Source: Thermoplasmata archaeon (lineage in GTDB: Archaea; Thermoplasmatota; Thermoplasmata; Lutacidiplasmatales; UBA184). From it: 48,205 nt of DNA. The notes under the pieces were generated by a model. That model did no database searches. It saw only the letters and a program-made list of their open reading frames with translations, and was not told the origin of the DNA. The DNA lies in NCBI GenBank assembly GCA_022750115.1, contig JAKIWI010000012.1, positions 1 through 48,205 on the forward strand. Direction: 5' to 3'. Both the position numbers and the translations under genes were made by a program. Position 1 is the stretch's first letter; each line of letters starts with the position of its first letter. This document shows positions 25,977-34,304 of the stretch, one piece after another.

Positions 25977-26809
25977 CGATTCATCTCCCGCTGGGATACC
26001 GGGAGAAGAGGCGCACGCCGCGCGGGCAGAGCGGGGCGGAGCCGGGTGCCCGCCTTCGGGTCCGGTCCATCGTCTCCCAGGCCCGACAGGTTCCCGACCC
26101 ACGCCGAGCGCGCACCGGCGGCGACCGCGCGAGCGGCGCTGCGGAGTTTCGGGATCATCCCATCCCGAACGGTGCCCGCGAGGACCAACGGTTCGACGTC
26201 CGCTCCCGCGAGGGAGCGCATCTCGGTGCCGTCGTCGGAGCGCACGGCCGCAACATCCGTCAGCAGCACGAGCTCCCCGCCCATCGCCGCGGCGATCGCG
26301 CCCGCGGCGCTGTCGGCGTTCACGTTGAAGACGCCGCCGTTGTGGTCCGTACCGAGAGGCGCGACGACCGGAGTGTAGCCCTCGTCCAGAAGCGTCCGCA
26401 GGATCCGAACCCGGGCGCCGGTCGGTTCCCCGACGAAGCCGAGCGAGCCGGGCGGCTCGCCCGCGGGCTGCACCGGAAGTAGCCGGCCCGACAGTCCCGT
26501 CAGGCCGACGGCGGGGACTCCCGCGTCGGTGAGCGCATTGACGACCCGGGAATTCACCCGGCCGGCGAGCACCTCGATCACGACCTCGAGGAGCGCCGCG
26601 TCCGTGACGCGTTGGCCCTCGATCTTGCGAGTGGGGAGGCCGAGCGCGGTCGCGCGCTCGGTCACTTCCTCGCCACCGCCGTGGACGAGAACGACCTCGC
26701 GCCCGGCCCGTTGGGCCCGCACGACGAACTCCACGACCCCGCGGAGGCCGCCGGCCGGGTCGGTCTCCCGACCTCCGACCTTCAGCACCAGCGCCGTCGC
26801 CTCTCCCAT
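25973..26809 (-). CDS. argB: Acetylglutamate kinase
   Basis: It phosphorylates N-acetylglutamate in arginine synthesis. The 278-residue amino-acid-kinase-fold protein shows the phosphate-binding LVLKVGGRETD, VLVHGGGEEVTERA, the substrate-region FNVNADSAAGAIAAAMGGEL, LLTDVAAV and the late GMIPKLRSAARAVAAGA. A LysW-dependent kinase (LysZ) is the main alternative, but adjacent argJ makes acetylated substrates more likely. It starts 2 nt after the argJ stop and overlaps argG by 4 nt. Confidence 0.9.
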   Translation of the reverse strand: MGEATALVLKVGGRETDPAGGLRGVVEFVVRAQRAGREVVLVHGGGEEVTERATALGLPTRKIEGQRVTDAALLEVVIEVLAGRVNSRVVNALTDAGVPAVGLTGLSGRLLPVQPAGEPPGSLGFVGEPTGARVRILRTLLDEGYTPVVAPLGTDHNGGVFNVNADSAAGAIAAAMGGELVLLTDVAAVRSDDGTEMRSLAGADVEPLVLAGTVRDGMIPKLRSAARAVAAGARSAWVGNLSGLGDDGPDPKAGTRLRPALPARRAPLLPVSQREMNR

Positions 26810-26811
26810 GC

Positions 26812-28056
26812 TCAGCTCCGGTACGCGGCGTTGATCTGGACGTAGGCGTAGGAGAGGTCGCAGCCCCACGCCGTCGCGCTCGCGCGGCCCTCGTGGAGCC
26901 GGACCTCGAGCGGGACCTCGTCGAGCTGGCGGAGGAGGTCGCGGACCCGGGCGCCGCCGCCGTTCTCGAGCGACGGGGCCGGGCGGCCGCGGACGATCAA
27001 CGGAACGGACTGCCGGGGGCGGGTGATCGACACGTCCAGTCGGTCCGGGTCGAGCTTCGCGCCGGAGTAGCCGAGCGCGCACGCGATCCGACCAACGTTC
27101 GGGTCGGCACCGAACAGGGCCGCCTTGACGAGCGTGGAACCGACGACCGCGCGCGCGGCGGCGCGGGCGTCGTCGAGGGTTCGGGCTCCGGTGACGTGGA
27201 CCGTGAGCAGCTTCGTCGCGCCCTCGCCGTCGCGGGCGACCTGTCGGGCGAGCGACTCGAGCACCGCATGGATCGCGGCCGCGAACGCGCGGTCCTCGTC
27301 CGCGTACTTCCCCCCGGCGGCGCCATTCGCGAGCACATAGGCGGTGTCGTTCGTGCTCGTGTCTCCGTCGACGCTCAGCATGTTGAACGTGGACTCCGCG
27401 CCGTGCGCGAGCGCGCGAGCGAGCGCCGGAGCGCGAACTCGGGCGTCGGTCGTCAGGAACGCGAGGGTGGTCGCGTGAAGCGGGGCGAGTCGCGGGGCGA
27501 TCATCCCGCTGCCTTTCGCCATCCCACCGACGCGGACGACCGTTCCGTCGGCGAGGCGCGCCCGCACCGAGGCGACCTTCGCCTTCGTGTCGGTCGTGAG
27601 GATCGCGTGCGCGGCCCGCTCGGCGCCGTCGCCCGAGGCATCCAGCGCCGCACGAAGCTGGGGGAGGGCAGCGATGATCCGGTCCACGGGAAGGCGCGGG
27701 CCGATGACGCCGGTGCACGCCGGCAGGAGCGAGCCGGCCGGGAAGCCGAGCTCCGTCTCCGCCGCATCGAGGAGCCGGCGGTTGTCGTCGATCCCCTCCG
27801 GCCCCGTGAGGGCGTTCGCCACTCCCGAGACCGTGAGGATCCCACGAAGCTGGGACGGCGAGCGCGCGAGGCGCTCGGCCCCGAGCGTCACGGGCGCCGC
27901 GCGGACCCGGTTGGTCGTGAACACGCCCGCACCGTCGCACTCCGTCAGGGAGGCGATGATCGAGAGGTCCGAGCGGCCGCTCCGCTTTACGCCGCTCGCG
28001 ACGCCGGCGGCCCGGAAGCCATGGGGCGCCGCGATGCCACCGGCCACGCGCAGCAT
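26812..28056 (-). CDS. argJ: Glutamate N-acetyltransferase (ornithine acetyltransferase)
   Basis: ArgJ moves the acetyl group from N-acetylornithine to glutamate, closing the acetyl cycle; some members also use acetyl-CoA. The 414-residue precursor is normally self-cleaved before a threonine. Here the cleavage region reads KGSGMIAPRLAPLHATTLAF, with the expected Thr in the ATTL position although the usual PNMATML is altered. Also present are GVFTTNRVRAAPV, the CTGVIG oxyanion region, VDGDTSTNDT and the C-terminal YAYVQINAAYRS. Start ATG 28056 follows the argC stop by 2 nt. Whether it is mono- or bifunctional cannot be read from the sequence. Confidence 0.93.
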   Translation of the reverse strand: MLRVAGGIAAPHGFRAAGVASGVKRSGRSDLSIIASLTECDGAGVFTTNRVRAAPVTLGAERLARSPSQLRGILTVSGVANALTGPEGIDDNRRLLDAAETELGFPAGSLLPACTGVIGPRLPVDRIIAALPQLRAALDASGDGAERAAHAILTTDTKAKVASVRARLADGTVVRVGGMAKGSGMIAPRLAPLHATTLAFLTTDARVRAPALARALAHGAESTFNMLSVDGDTSTNDTAYVLANGAAGGKYADEDRAFAAAIHAVLESLARQVARDGEGATKLLTVHVTGARTLDDARAAARAVVGSTLVKAALFGADPNVGRIACALGYSGAKLDPDRLDVSITRPRQSVPLIVRGRPAPSLENGGGARVRDLLRQLDEVPLEVRLHEGRASATAWGCDLSYAYVQINAAYRS

Positions 28057-28058
28057 CG

Positions 28059-29072
28059 TCACACCCCGTAGCCGGGATGCGCGAGGCCGGCGGACTCGTC
28101 GAACCCGAACATCAGGTTCGCGTTCTGGATCGCCTGGGCCGCTCCGCCCTTCCCGAGGTTGTCGATGGCACTGAACACGACCGGCGCGCCGCCGGCCGAA
28201 TCGACGCTGAGGTAGCAGCGGTTCGTCCCCTGTGCCCAGGGGAGGCGCGGCACTCCGCCGACGCGGACGAACCGGGAGCCCTGGTAGCGGCGGTTGTAGA
28301 GCTCCGCCCACTTCGCCGGATCGGTTCCCGCGTCGCCCGGCGCATAGATCGAGCAGAGGATCCCGCGGACGAGCGGCACGAGGTGGGGGACGAACACGAG
28401 CGGAACTGGGCCCAGCCCCAAGCGACCGAAGGCCGCGGCCATCTCCGGGACGTGGCGGTGTTCGGGTGTCCCGTACGGCCGAACGGTGAGCGCGGCCTCC
28501 GGGTGGTGGGCCGATTGGGAGGGCTGCGCGCCACTTCCGGAAGTGCCGCTCTTCGCATCGACGACGATCGGCCCATGAAGCGCACCGGCCTGGGCGAGCG
28601 GCGCGAGAGCGAGGAGCGTCGCGGTCGGGTAGCACCCCGGGTTCGCTACGAGCTTCGCTGCGGGGACCTGGTCCCCGAACAACTCCGGGATTCCATAGAC
28701 TGCCTCCCCGAGATGCTCGGCGTCCGCGTGGGCGCGGCCGTACACGCGCTGGTACTCGTCGGCCTGGGGCAGCCGGTAGTCCGGTCCGAGGTCGACGACG
28801 CGGATCCCGCGCGCGAGCAGCGACGGCACGATCGCCATCGCCTCGCCTGCGCCCTGGGCGAGGAACGCGACGTCGGTGTCGAGCTTCTCCGGGTCGGCGG
28901 CGAGGACGACGTCGCCGAACCGCTCCACCTGCGGAAGCGCGTCGCCGACCGTGCGGCCCGCCTGGCTCCGCGAGACCGCTTGCGTGACGTCGAAGTTCGG
29001 ATGGTAGGAGAGAAGGCGGAGCAACTCTCCGCCGAGGTATCCGTTGACGCCGACCACGGCTGCCGTTGCCAT
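28059..29072 (-). CDS. argC: N-acetyl-gamma-glutamyl-phosphate reductase
   Basis: It reduces N-acetylglutamyl phosphate to the semialdehyde with NADPH. The 337-residue protein opens with the dinucleotide-binding VGVNGYLGGELLRLLSYHP, has the catalytic-cysteine motif NPGCYPTATLLALAPL, DAKSGTSGSGAQPS, and the late NLGKGGAAQAIQNANLMFG. I choose ATG 29072 because the family fold begins at once; a GTG at 29105 is in frame but lies on top of a TATA-like patch (29106-29111). First gene of the arginine operon argC-J-B-G-H. Confidence 0.93.
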   Translation of the reverse strand: MATAAVVGVNGYLGGELLRLLSYHPNFDVTQAVSRSQAGRTVGDALPQVERFGDVVLAADPEKLDTDVAFLAQGAGEAMAIVPSLLARGIRVVDLGPDYRLPQADEYQRVYGRAHADAEHLGEAVYGIPELFGDQVPAAKLVANPGCYPTATLLALAPLAQAGALHGPIVVDAKSGTSGSGAQPSQSAHHPEAALTVRPYGTPEHRHVPEMAAAFGRLGLGPVPLVFVPHLVPLVRGILCSIYAPGDAGTDPAKWAELYNRRYQGSRFVRVGGVPRLPWAQGTNRCYLSVDSAGGAPVVFSAIDNLGKGGAAQAIQNANLMFGFDESAGLAHPGYGV

Positions 29073-29105
29073 CAGCGTCGAACTGAGGCGCTCACCGAGG
29101 CCCAC

Positions 29106-29111
29106 GATATT
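29106..29111 (-). promoter_or_regulatory. Possible TATA element of the arginine operon
   Basis: The minus strand reads AATATC within ctcaatatcgtg, about 36 nt ahead of the argC ATG. It is a poor match to the archaeal consensus but the only AT-rich patch in the 107-bp spacer. Confidence 0.3.
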
Positions 29112-29179
29112 GAGCGTGGTGTCCCGCTGGGGTCGCCCGGTTCCGCCCGGTGTTCCCCACGCGACTGACGGGAACTCGC

Positions 29180-29875
29180 TCAGCGGGACGACGGGGCCGG
29201 CCCGGCGGGCACCAGCGCCGAGAGCGCCTGGTAGGCGCGGATCGAGTCCTTCTCGCGGAAGACGAACAACGAATCGGTGTGGACGCTCACGGTCTCGAGG
29301 CAGTTGATGCCGGCGCGGTAGAGCGCATCGGCCATGAACGCGAGCACCCCCGGGATCTCCGCGACCTCGGGCCGGCTCCGGAACGCGAGCACGACGAGGC
29401 CGCGCTCGGTCCCGAGGAGCAGCTTCGCGGGAATCGCCGCGCGCAGCTCCGCAAGAAACGTCTCGTCGCAGAGGATCGTGATCGCGCGGGTCCCGATGAT
29501 CATCTCGAACAGGCGCCGTCCGTTCGACTCGGTGAGGATCCGCGGTCCGAGCGCCAGGAGGGAGTCGACGACGTCCCAGTCGTCGCGCAGGCGGACGATG
29601 GCGACGCGCGCGTGCACCTCGAGCCGGCTCTCCCCGAGCAGTTTTCGGACCTTCTCGAGGGTCGGGGGCTCGATCGAGAGGCCCCGCTGGTAGCGTCGGA
29701 CCGCCACCGTGACGGCCTCCTCGCTCGTCACTCCGGTCTCTCCTTCGATGCGGCGCGCGAGCGCCGTGTAGTTCACGAGGTCGTCCCGAAGTCCCTCACG
29801 GATGCTCGGGTGCTCGTCGATGTACTGGCGGGTCGCGTCGGCGGCGGATGGTCCGGCGCGGGTCGTCCGGCGCAC
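29180..29875 (-). CDS. HTH/ACT-domain regulator, copy 2 (next to arginine operon)
   Basis: This 231-residue protein is a paralog of 20899-21597, with the same plan: ADATRQYIDEHPSIREGL and YTALARRIEGETG in the helical N-terminal part, RLEVHARVAIVRLRDDWDVV in the middle, and the ACT-like C-terminus IPGVLAFMADALYRAGINCL with HTDSLFVFREKDSIRAYQAL. I choose GTG 29875 because it lies 25 nt from a TATA box at 29900-29908 and gives the same N-terminal length as the paralog; a GTG at 29887 is in frame. It is the gene just upstream of argC (107-bp gap, same strand). A role in sensing arginine or another amino acid is a reasonable guess from this position. Confidence 0.6.
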   Translation of the reverse strand: MRRTTRAGPSAADATRQYIDEHPSIREGLRDDLVNYTALARRIEGETGVTSEEAVTVAVRRYQRGLSIEPPTLEKVRKLLGESRLEVHARVAIVRLRDDWDVVDSLLALGPRILTESNGRRLFEMIIGTRAITILCDETFLAELRAAIPAKLLLGTERGLVVLAFRSRPEVAEIPGVLAFMADALYRAGINCLETVSVHTDSLFVFREKDSIRAYQALSALVPAGPAPSSR

Positions 29876-29899
29876 GGTGGTTCGCACTGGTGCGCGCGC

Positions 29900-29908
29900 C
29901 TTAACGGG
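29900..29908 (-). promoter_or_regulatory. TATA box of HTH/ACT copy 2
   Basis: The minus strand reads cccgttaagg in the 42-bp spacer after the S53 protease stop. It places the transcription start at the GTG at 29875, giving a leaderless mRNA independent of the protease gene. Confidence 0.45.
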
Positions 29909-29917
29909 TGCGGAGCC

Positions 29918-32479
29918 TCATCGAACGGTCGGCGTCCCGCACGCGGGGCAGCTCGCGGCGCCAGCCGACAGTGGCGCTCCGCAACCGACGCACACGCCCG
30001 CATCGACGATGGCGCCGACCGGAGCGGCCGAGGCGCCGGACGCGGTCCCCGTGGGATTGGCGGCGAGATCGCTCGGGGCGGAGTCGCTCGCCGGAGCGAT
30101 CGAGGCGGACGGTGCTGTCTCGAACGCCGGGGGCGAGGAAGACGCGGGCGAGTTCGGGGGACCGCTCGCTCCCACCGGCGGGACGGGGGTGGAACCCGGC
30201 GGATTCGGCGGCCGACGGCGAGCCGCGATGCGACGCTTGTGCCGCGAGCTCAGCAACAGACCCACGGTGGTTGCGACGAACATGATCACGACGAATCCGA
30301 TCACGTTGTACGGGAACTGCTGGAGCGCGGCGAGTACCCCGGAGAGCCCGTCCAGGTTCACGTTGACCGTCGTCTGGTTGCTCCCGTAGTAGCCGTTCCC
30401 GCTGACGGTGACGGAGACGGAGACCTGCGTACCGAAGTAGCAGCCGGGGATCGGGATCCCGACCGAGAACGTGCCGTTCGCGTCGGTCGGACCGCTCGCT
30501 GTGGCGAGCGTTCCGCCGCACGGGCCGGTGTAGGCGACCGAGTCGACTTGCAGGTAGACCGAGAGCCCGGGGAGAGTTCGTGCGCTCGTGGCATTGAGGG
30601 CGCGGATCGTCGTCGTGAGCGTGCCGCCGGGCACGACGGGCTGAGGAGTGGCGGTGAGCGACACCGCAACGAACGTACCGGCGAGAGATTGGAACAACTG
30701 GAGCGCCCTCGGGGAACCCCAGCCCGTGGTCGTGTCCCAGCCCGGCCCAGCCGGCCCGAGGCAGTTCCCGCCGGAGGTGATGTCCACCAAGCCCCCGGAG
30801 CTCGAGGTGCCCTCCTGGGCACCGACCGCGTAGAGCCGCGGGGTCAGCAGCCCCAGGGGGTGGCCGCGGACCGCGTCCATCTCGGCGATCAGGCCGGACC
30901 AGATCGGCGTGGCGAAGCTCGTCCCTTCCCCGACCGAGTCCGTGCCGTTGAAGTAGAACGCATTCTGGGCCGCCGGTCCCGAGACGTCCGGGACTCCGCG
31001 CATGCCGCTCGCCCGGATCGGCGCGTCCGCGCTGCCCACGAGCTGCCAGCTCGGCGCCGCGTACGAGAGCGAGAACCCGCCCCCCGACCCCTGCCAGGCA
31101 GGCTCCGAGTCGAGCCCCGTGACCGTGCCGAGCCCATTCTCCGCGAGGACCGGCGCCGTTCCGCCCACCGCGAGGACGAGGGGAGAGGTCGCGGGGAACT
31201 GGGGCGCGACATTGCCCTGGCACGATTTTCCGGAAACGCCGCCGTTGTCCCCGCTCGCCGCGAGGACGGTGATCCCCTCGAGGGACGCTTGGTGGAAGGC
31301 GGTCGTGAACGCGGCCTGGAACGAGGTGTCCTGGCCATCGTTCGTCCCGAAGGACATCGAGAGCACCTGGACGCCCGCGACCGAGTTGACCGCTTGGTTC
31401 AGCGCGTCGATCATCGACGGGTCGGTCGGGGAGAAGCCGTTGCTCTGAGGACCGTCCGGGGCGTAGACCGCGTCGAGCGTCGCGCCGGGCGCTTCGCTGC
31501 CCGACCACTCGATGTCGAGGGTGAGTTCCTGCGGCCCGGTCGACGGGTCGCGGAGCGCCGCGGCCGACGGCGCGGGCGCGCCGTCCACCGGGTAGTATCG
31601 CACGGTCGGGACCGGTAGGTCAGACGGGTAGTAGTTCGAGAAGAACGTCGCGATGTCGCTCGGGTCGTAGCCGTCGCCCCAGAGGAGGAGCGCGATCCCG
31701 ACCCCGCTCGCGAAGTGCGGGGTGCCCGAGTAGTTGTACAGCGCGTCGAGGTCGTAGATCGTGTGGACGGCCGGAGCGCGGACGAGCGTCGACGTGCGCC
31801 CTTGGAGCGGCGAGGAGTCGGTCCAGCCCGCGACCGCCGGCTGGGGCGATGCGCGGAGCGGGATCGTGAACGGAGACAGGTCCGAGGAGAGCCCGGTCAC
31901 GGCGGCGACCTCGCTCGCGAACTCGGGTGGGAGCGACGGCGCCGTGGCGGGGAAGACGACCGACCGTCCTTCGTAACTGCCCATCCGCTCGGCCGTCCCG
32001 AACGCCGCGCCGACGGCCGCCGCGGGTCCCGACACGGTCAGGAACAGTCGGTCGGGCCACGTGTGGACGACCGTGAGCCCGTGGGCGACGAAGTACGATG
32101 CGAGGGCATCGTACTGCGCCGGCGAGAGGCCGTACTCCGCGGCGACCTCCGACGGAGTGAGGGCCGGTGTGTTCGGCCCGGGGGTCAGGAAGAACGACGG
32201 GGCGCTCGGCCAGAGGGTGAGCACCGCCGTCACCGGATCGACGGCCGCCGTATTCACCACCACTCCGCGGGCGAGCGTGGGATCGAACCCCATCCGCACG
32301 GCGAGCGGAGCCAGCAACGGCGCGGGGAGCTCGGACGCCGCGATCGAGGTCGGATGCGGGAGCGGGGTCGATCCGGCGATGGGGAGCGCGACCGCCGAAG
32401 GCAGAGTCAGGACGAGCAGGAGGGCGAGGCACGTGACCCCCGCCAGTCGGCCCAATGAAAGACGACCCTGCGGCCTCAC
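29918..32479 (-). CDS. S53 (sedolisin/kumamolisin-type) protease with transmembrane helix and zinc-ribbon tail
   Basis: This 853-residue protein is a secreted serine-carboxyl peptidase. A signal segment (about 12-33) is followed by an S53 activation domain (about 50-215, with LTPSEVAAEYGLSPAQYDAL, GLTVVHTWP and a PSLPPEF end). The catalytic domain (about 245-600) has the Glu/Asp pair in ELTLDIEW (E318, D322), the oxyanion Asp in SGDNGG (D411) and the nucleophile in GTSFATP (S521; the family usually has GTSAS). DITSGGN and GWDTTTGWGSP form the usual C-terminal calcium region. A beta-rich Ig-like module follows (about 608-715), then a membrane helix (about 724-746), a basic stop-transfer (RHKRR), a Pro/Ser/Ala-rich linker and a terminal CxxC...CxxC zinc ribbon (about 829-848). 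The GTG start 32479 fits the TATA box at 32511-32518; ATG/GTG codons further upstream would lie before the promoter. Confidence 0.88.
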   Translation of the reverse strand: MRPQGRLSLGRLAGVTCLALLLVLTLPSAVALPIAGSTPLPHPTSIAASELPAPLLAPLAVRMGFDPTLARGVVVNTAAVDPVTAVLTLWPSAPSFFLTPGPNTPALTPSEVAAEYGLSPAQYDALASYFVAHGLTVVHTWPDRLFLTVSGPAAAVGAAFGTAERMGSYEGRSVVFPATAPSLPPEFASEVAAVTGLSSDLSPFTIPLRASPQPAVAGWTDSSPLQGRTSTLVRAPAVHTIYDLDALYNYSGTPHFASGVGIALLLWGDGYDPSDIATFFSNYYPSDLPVPTVRYYPVDGAPAPSAAALRDPSTGPQELTLDIEWSGSEAPGATLDAVYAPDGPQSNGFSPTDPSMIDALNQAVNSVAGVQVLSMSFGTNDGQDTSFQAAFTTAFHQASLEGITVLAASGDNGGVSGKSCQGNVAPQFPATSPLVLAVGGTAPVLAENGLGTVTGLDSEPAWQGSGGGFSLSYAAPSWQLVGSADAPIRASGMRGVPDVSGPAAQNAFYFNGTDSVGEGTSFATPIWSGLIAEMDAVRGHPLGLLTPRLYAVGAQEGTSSSGGLVDITSGGNCLGPAGPGWDTTTGWGSPRALQLFQSLAGTFVAVSLTATPQPVVPGGTLTTTIRALNATSARTLPGLSVYLQVDSVAYTGPCGGTLATASGPTDANGTFSVGIPIPGCYFGTQVSVSVTVSGNGYYGSNQTTVNVNLDGLSGVLAALQQFPYNVIGFVVIMFVATTVGLLLSSRHKRRIAARRRPPNPPGSTPVPPVGASGPPNSPASSSPPAFETAPSASIAPASDSAPSDLAANPTGTASGASAAPVGAIVDAGVCVGCGAPLSAGAASCPACGTPTVR

Positions 32480-32510
32480 TGGGACGGACCGCCTAGGCAG
32501 TCCGCACCGC

Positions 32511-32518
32511 GATATACC
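32511..32518 (-). promoter_or_regulatory. TATA box of the S53 protease
   Basis: The minus strand reads GGTATATC. It predicts transcription from about 32488, just before GTG 32479, and so argues against starts further upstream at 32542. It lies 27 nt past the stop of the GltD-like gene. Confidence 0.5.
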
Positions 32519-32545
32519 TGTCGACGGCGAGGGTGCGCGCACGCG

Positions 32546-34024
32546 CTAGATTCGGATCGGGGTCGTGTAGCCGGCCGGCAGATGGTACGTCTCGGACCCG
32601 CCGAATACGTCGGGGCGCGGGGTCGGGGACTCGCCGCGCTTCGCCGCCAAGTACGCGTCGATCGCGTCGGCGGCCTTCGTCGCCGTTCCCATCGCGTAGA
32701 CGACGGAGCGCCCCCCGGCGGCGAAGACGCCCGGGACGGCCGTCGCGAAGCCGTTGCCCTTTCCCTCCGGCCAGCCCTGGTTCGTGATCTTGAGGTCGAG
32801 GTCCGGGCCGAAGCCGCTCAGGTCCGCTTTCTGCCCGACGGCGACGATGAGGGTGTCGCAGGCGATGGTGACCTCGGAGCCGGGAACCGGCACCGGGGAG
32901 CGGCGTCCGCCGGCGTCGGGGGGTCCGAGCTCGATCGACTGGAAGACGACCCCCTCGACGTGGCCGTTCCCCACGATGCGGACCGGGGCCTTCTGGAACA
33001 CGAACTCGATCCCTTCGGCCATCGCCCCATGGACCTCCTCGGGGTCCGCCGGCATCTCTTCCCGACTGCGCCGGTAGACGAGCGTCACATGGCCACCCTC
33101 GGAGAGTCGGAGCGCGCTGCGGATCGAATCCATCGCGACGTCGCCGCCGCCGATGACGACGACCTTCTTGCCGATCTGGACCGGCTCTCCGCGGTTCACG
33201 CGCTTCAGAAGCTCGAGCGCCGGATGTACCCCTTCGATCGTCTCGCCCTCGAGTCCGAGCGTCCGGTGCGCGCTCGTCCCGACCGAGACGAAGACGGCCT
33301 GGTATCCCTCCTCGAGGAGCTTCTGCGGGGGGAAGTCGTCGCCGATGCGGCGGTCCTTGACGAAGGTGACATCGAGGTCGCGGAACCGGGCCCGGTCCTC
33401 CTCGACATCGCGGTCCGTCATTCGGTAGGCGGGGATCGTCTGCATGAGCCCGCCGTACGTCGCCTCCTGCTCGAACACCGTCACCCCGTAGCCGCGAACG
33501 CCGAGCTCCCAGGCGCCCATGATGCCGGCCGGACCGGCGCCGACGACGGCGATGCGCTGGTTCTTCGGGGCCGACGGGACGTAGGCGAGGTCGCCGTCGC
33601 CGAGCTCCATGGCGGCGCGCTTGAGGTGCCGGATGGCGATCGGGACGCCCTTCTTCTTCACGACGCAGGCGTCCTCGCAGTAGTGGTAACAGACCTTGCA
33701 GAGGCAGGTTGCGAGCGGGTTCTCCTTGACCGTGACGCGCGCGGCGCCGTCAAAGTCACCGTCGGCGATCAGTCGGATGTATTCGCGGGCGTCCTGGGAG
33801 ATCGGGCACGCCTCGACGCACCACGGGCGGCGGCATTGGATGCACCGCTTCGCCTCGAGGACCGCGTCGTCCTTCGAGTAGGCGCGGAGCACCTCCTCGA
33901 AGTTGACGACGCGCTCCTGGATCGGGGCCTCGTGGATCGGCACCCGGACCGGGTTTAGCTTGGGGGGCGCGGCCTTCGGTGCGGCGACCGCAGGAGCCGG
34001 TGGAAGCGCAGCGTCGGCGGTCAT
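32546..34024 (-). CDS. GltD-like FAD/NADPH oxidoreductase with N-terminal Fe-S domain
   Basis: The 492-residue protein resembles the small subunit of glutamate synthase and related flavoproteins (NfnB, sulfide dehydrogenase alpha). An N-terminal domain has two cysteine clusters, CIQCRRPWCVEACP and CLCKVCYHYCEDAC, likely [4Fe-4S] ligands. The FAD-binding motif is VVGAGPAGIMGAWELGVRG, and the NADPH-binding motif is VVVIGGGDVAMDSIRSALRL, with YRRSREEMPA. Near the C-terminus, where the family has a GD that binds FAD, the sequence reads VFAAGGRSVVYAMG; the Asp appears to be replaced. No glutamate synthase large subunit is in the window, so the partner and true reaction are open. ATG 34024 is chosen over TTG 34036. 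It is divergent from srp54. Confidence 0.8.
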   Translation of the reverse strand: MTADAALPPAPAVAAPKAAPPKLNPVRVPIHEAPIQERVVNFEEVLRAYSKDDAVLEAKRCIQCRRPWCVEACPISQDAREYIRLIADGDFDGAARVTVKENPLATCLCKVCYHYCEDACVVKKKGVPIAIRHLKRAAMELGDGDLAYVPSAPKNQRIAVVGAGPAGIMGAWELGVRGYGVTVFEQEATYGGLMQTIPAYRMTDRDVEEDRARFRDLDVTFVKDRRIGDDFPPQKLLEEGYQAVFVSVGTSAHRTLGLEGETIEGVHPALELLKRVNRGEPVQIGKKVVVIGGGDVAMDSIRSALRLSEGGHVTLVYRRSREEMPADPEEVHGAMAEGIEFVFQKAPVRIVGNGHVEGVVFQSIELGPPDAGGRRSPVPVPGSEVTIACDTLIVAVGQKADLSGFGPDLDLKITNQGWPEGKGNGFATAVPGVFAAGGRSVVYAMGTATKAADAIDAYLAAKRGESPTPRPDVFGGSETYHLPAGYTTPIRI

Positions 34025-34056
34025 CGAATCGTCCAACCGAGTAGGCCCGTCCGTGC

Positions 34057-34064
34057 GATAAGAG
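34057..34064 (-). promoter_or_regulatory. TATA box of the GltD-like gene
   Basis: The minus strand reads CTCTTATC, about 36 nt ahead of ATG 34024 and about 24 nt ahead of TTG 34036. Either a 12-nt leader or a leaderless TTG start is possible. Confidence 0.45.
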
Positions 34065-34304
34065 CCTTACCGGAGCGTGCGCTATCTTCGCACGGTTCGC
34101 GCTGGGTCGAGCACCCAACGAACGCGATTATCCCGGGGGCCGGACGCCGAACCGTACGGGGGTCTCCCCCGCGGAGGGAGAATTCCGGCTGGCCGACGGC
34201 CGACGAGCCGGTTTCGCGAGTCGCGCGCCACGCCAAAGATAATGAGGGGTAGTCGGCCTTCGACGGCCGGCCGGTCGCCTCGGGCGTCCGGCCACGGGGT
34301 TGCG

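Noticed and set aside
25973-26809. argB as a LysZ/ArgZ kinase of the LysW route
   Set aside because: ArgJ in the same operon supplies acetylated substrate and no lysW gene is present nearby; not excluded, but less likely.
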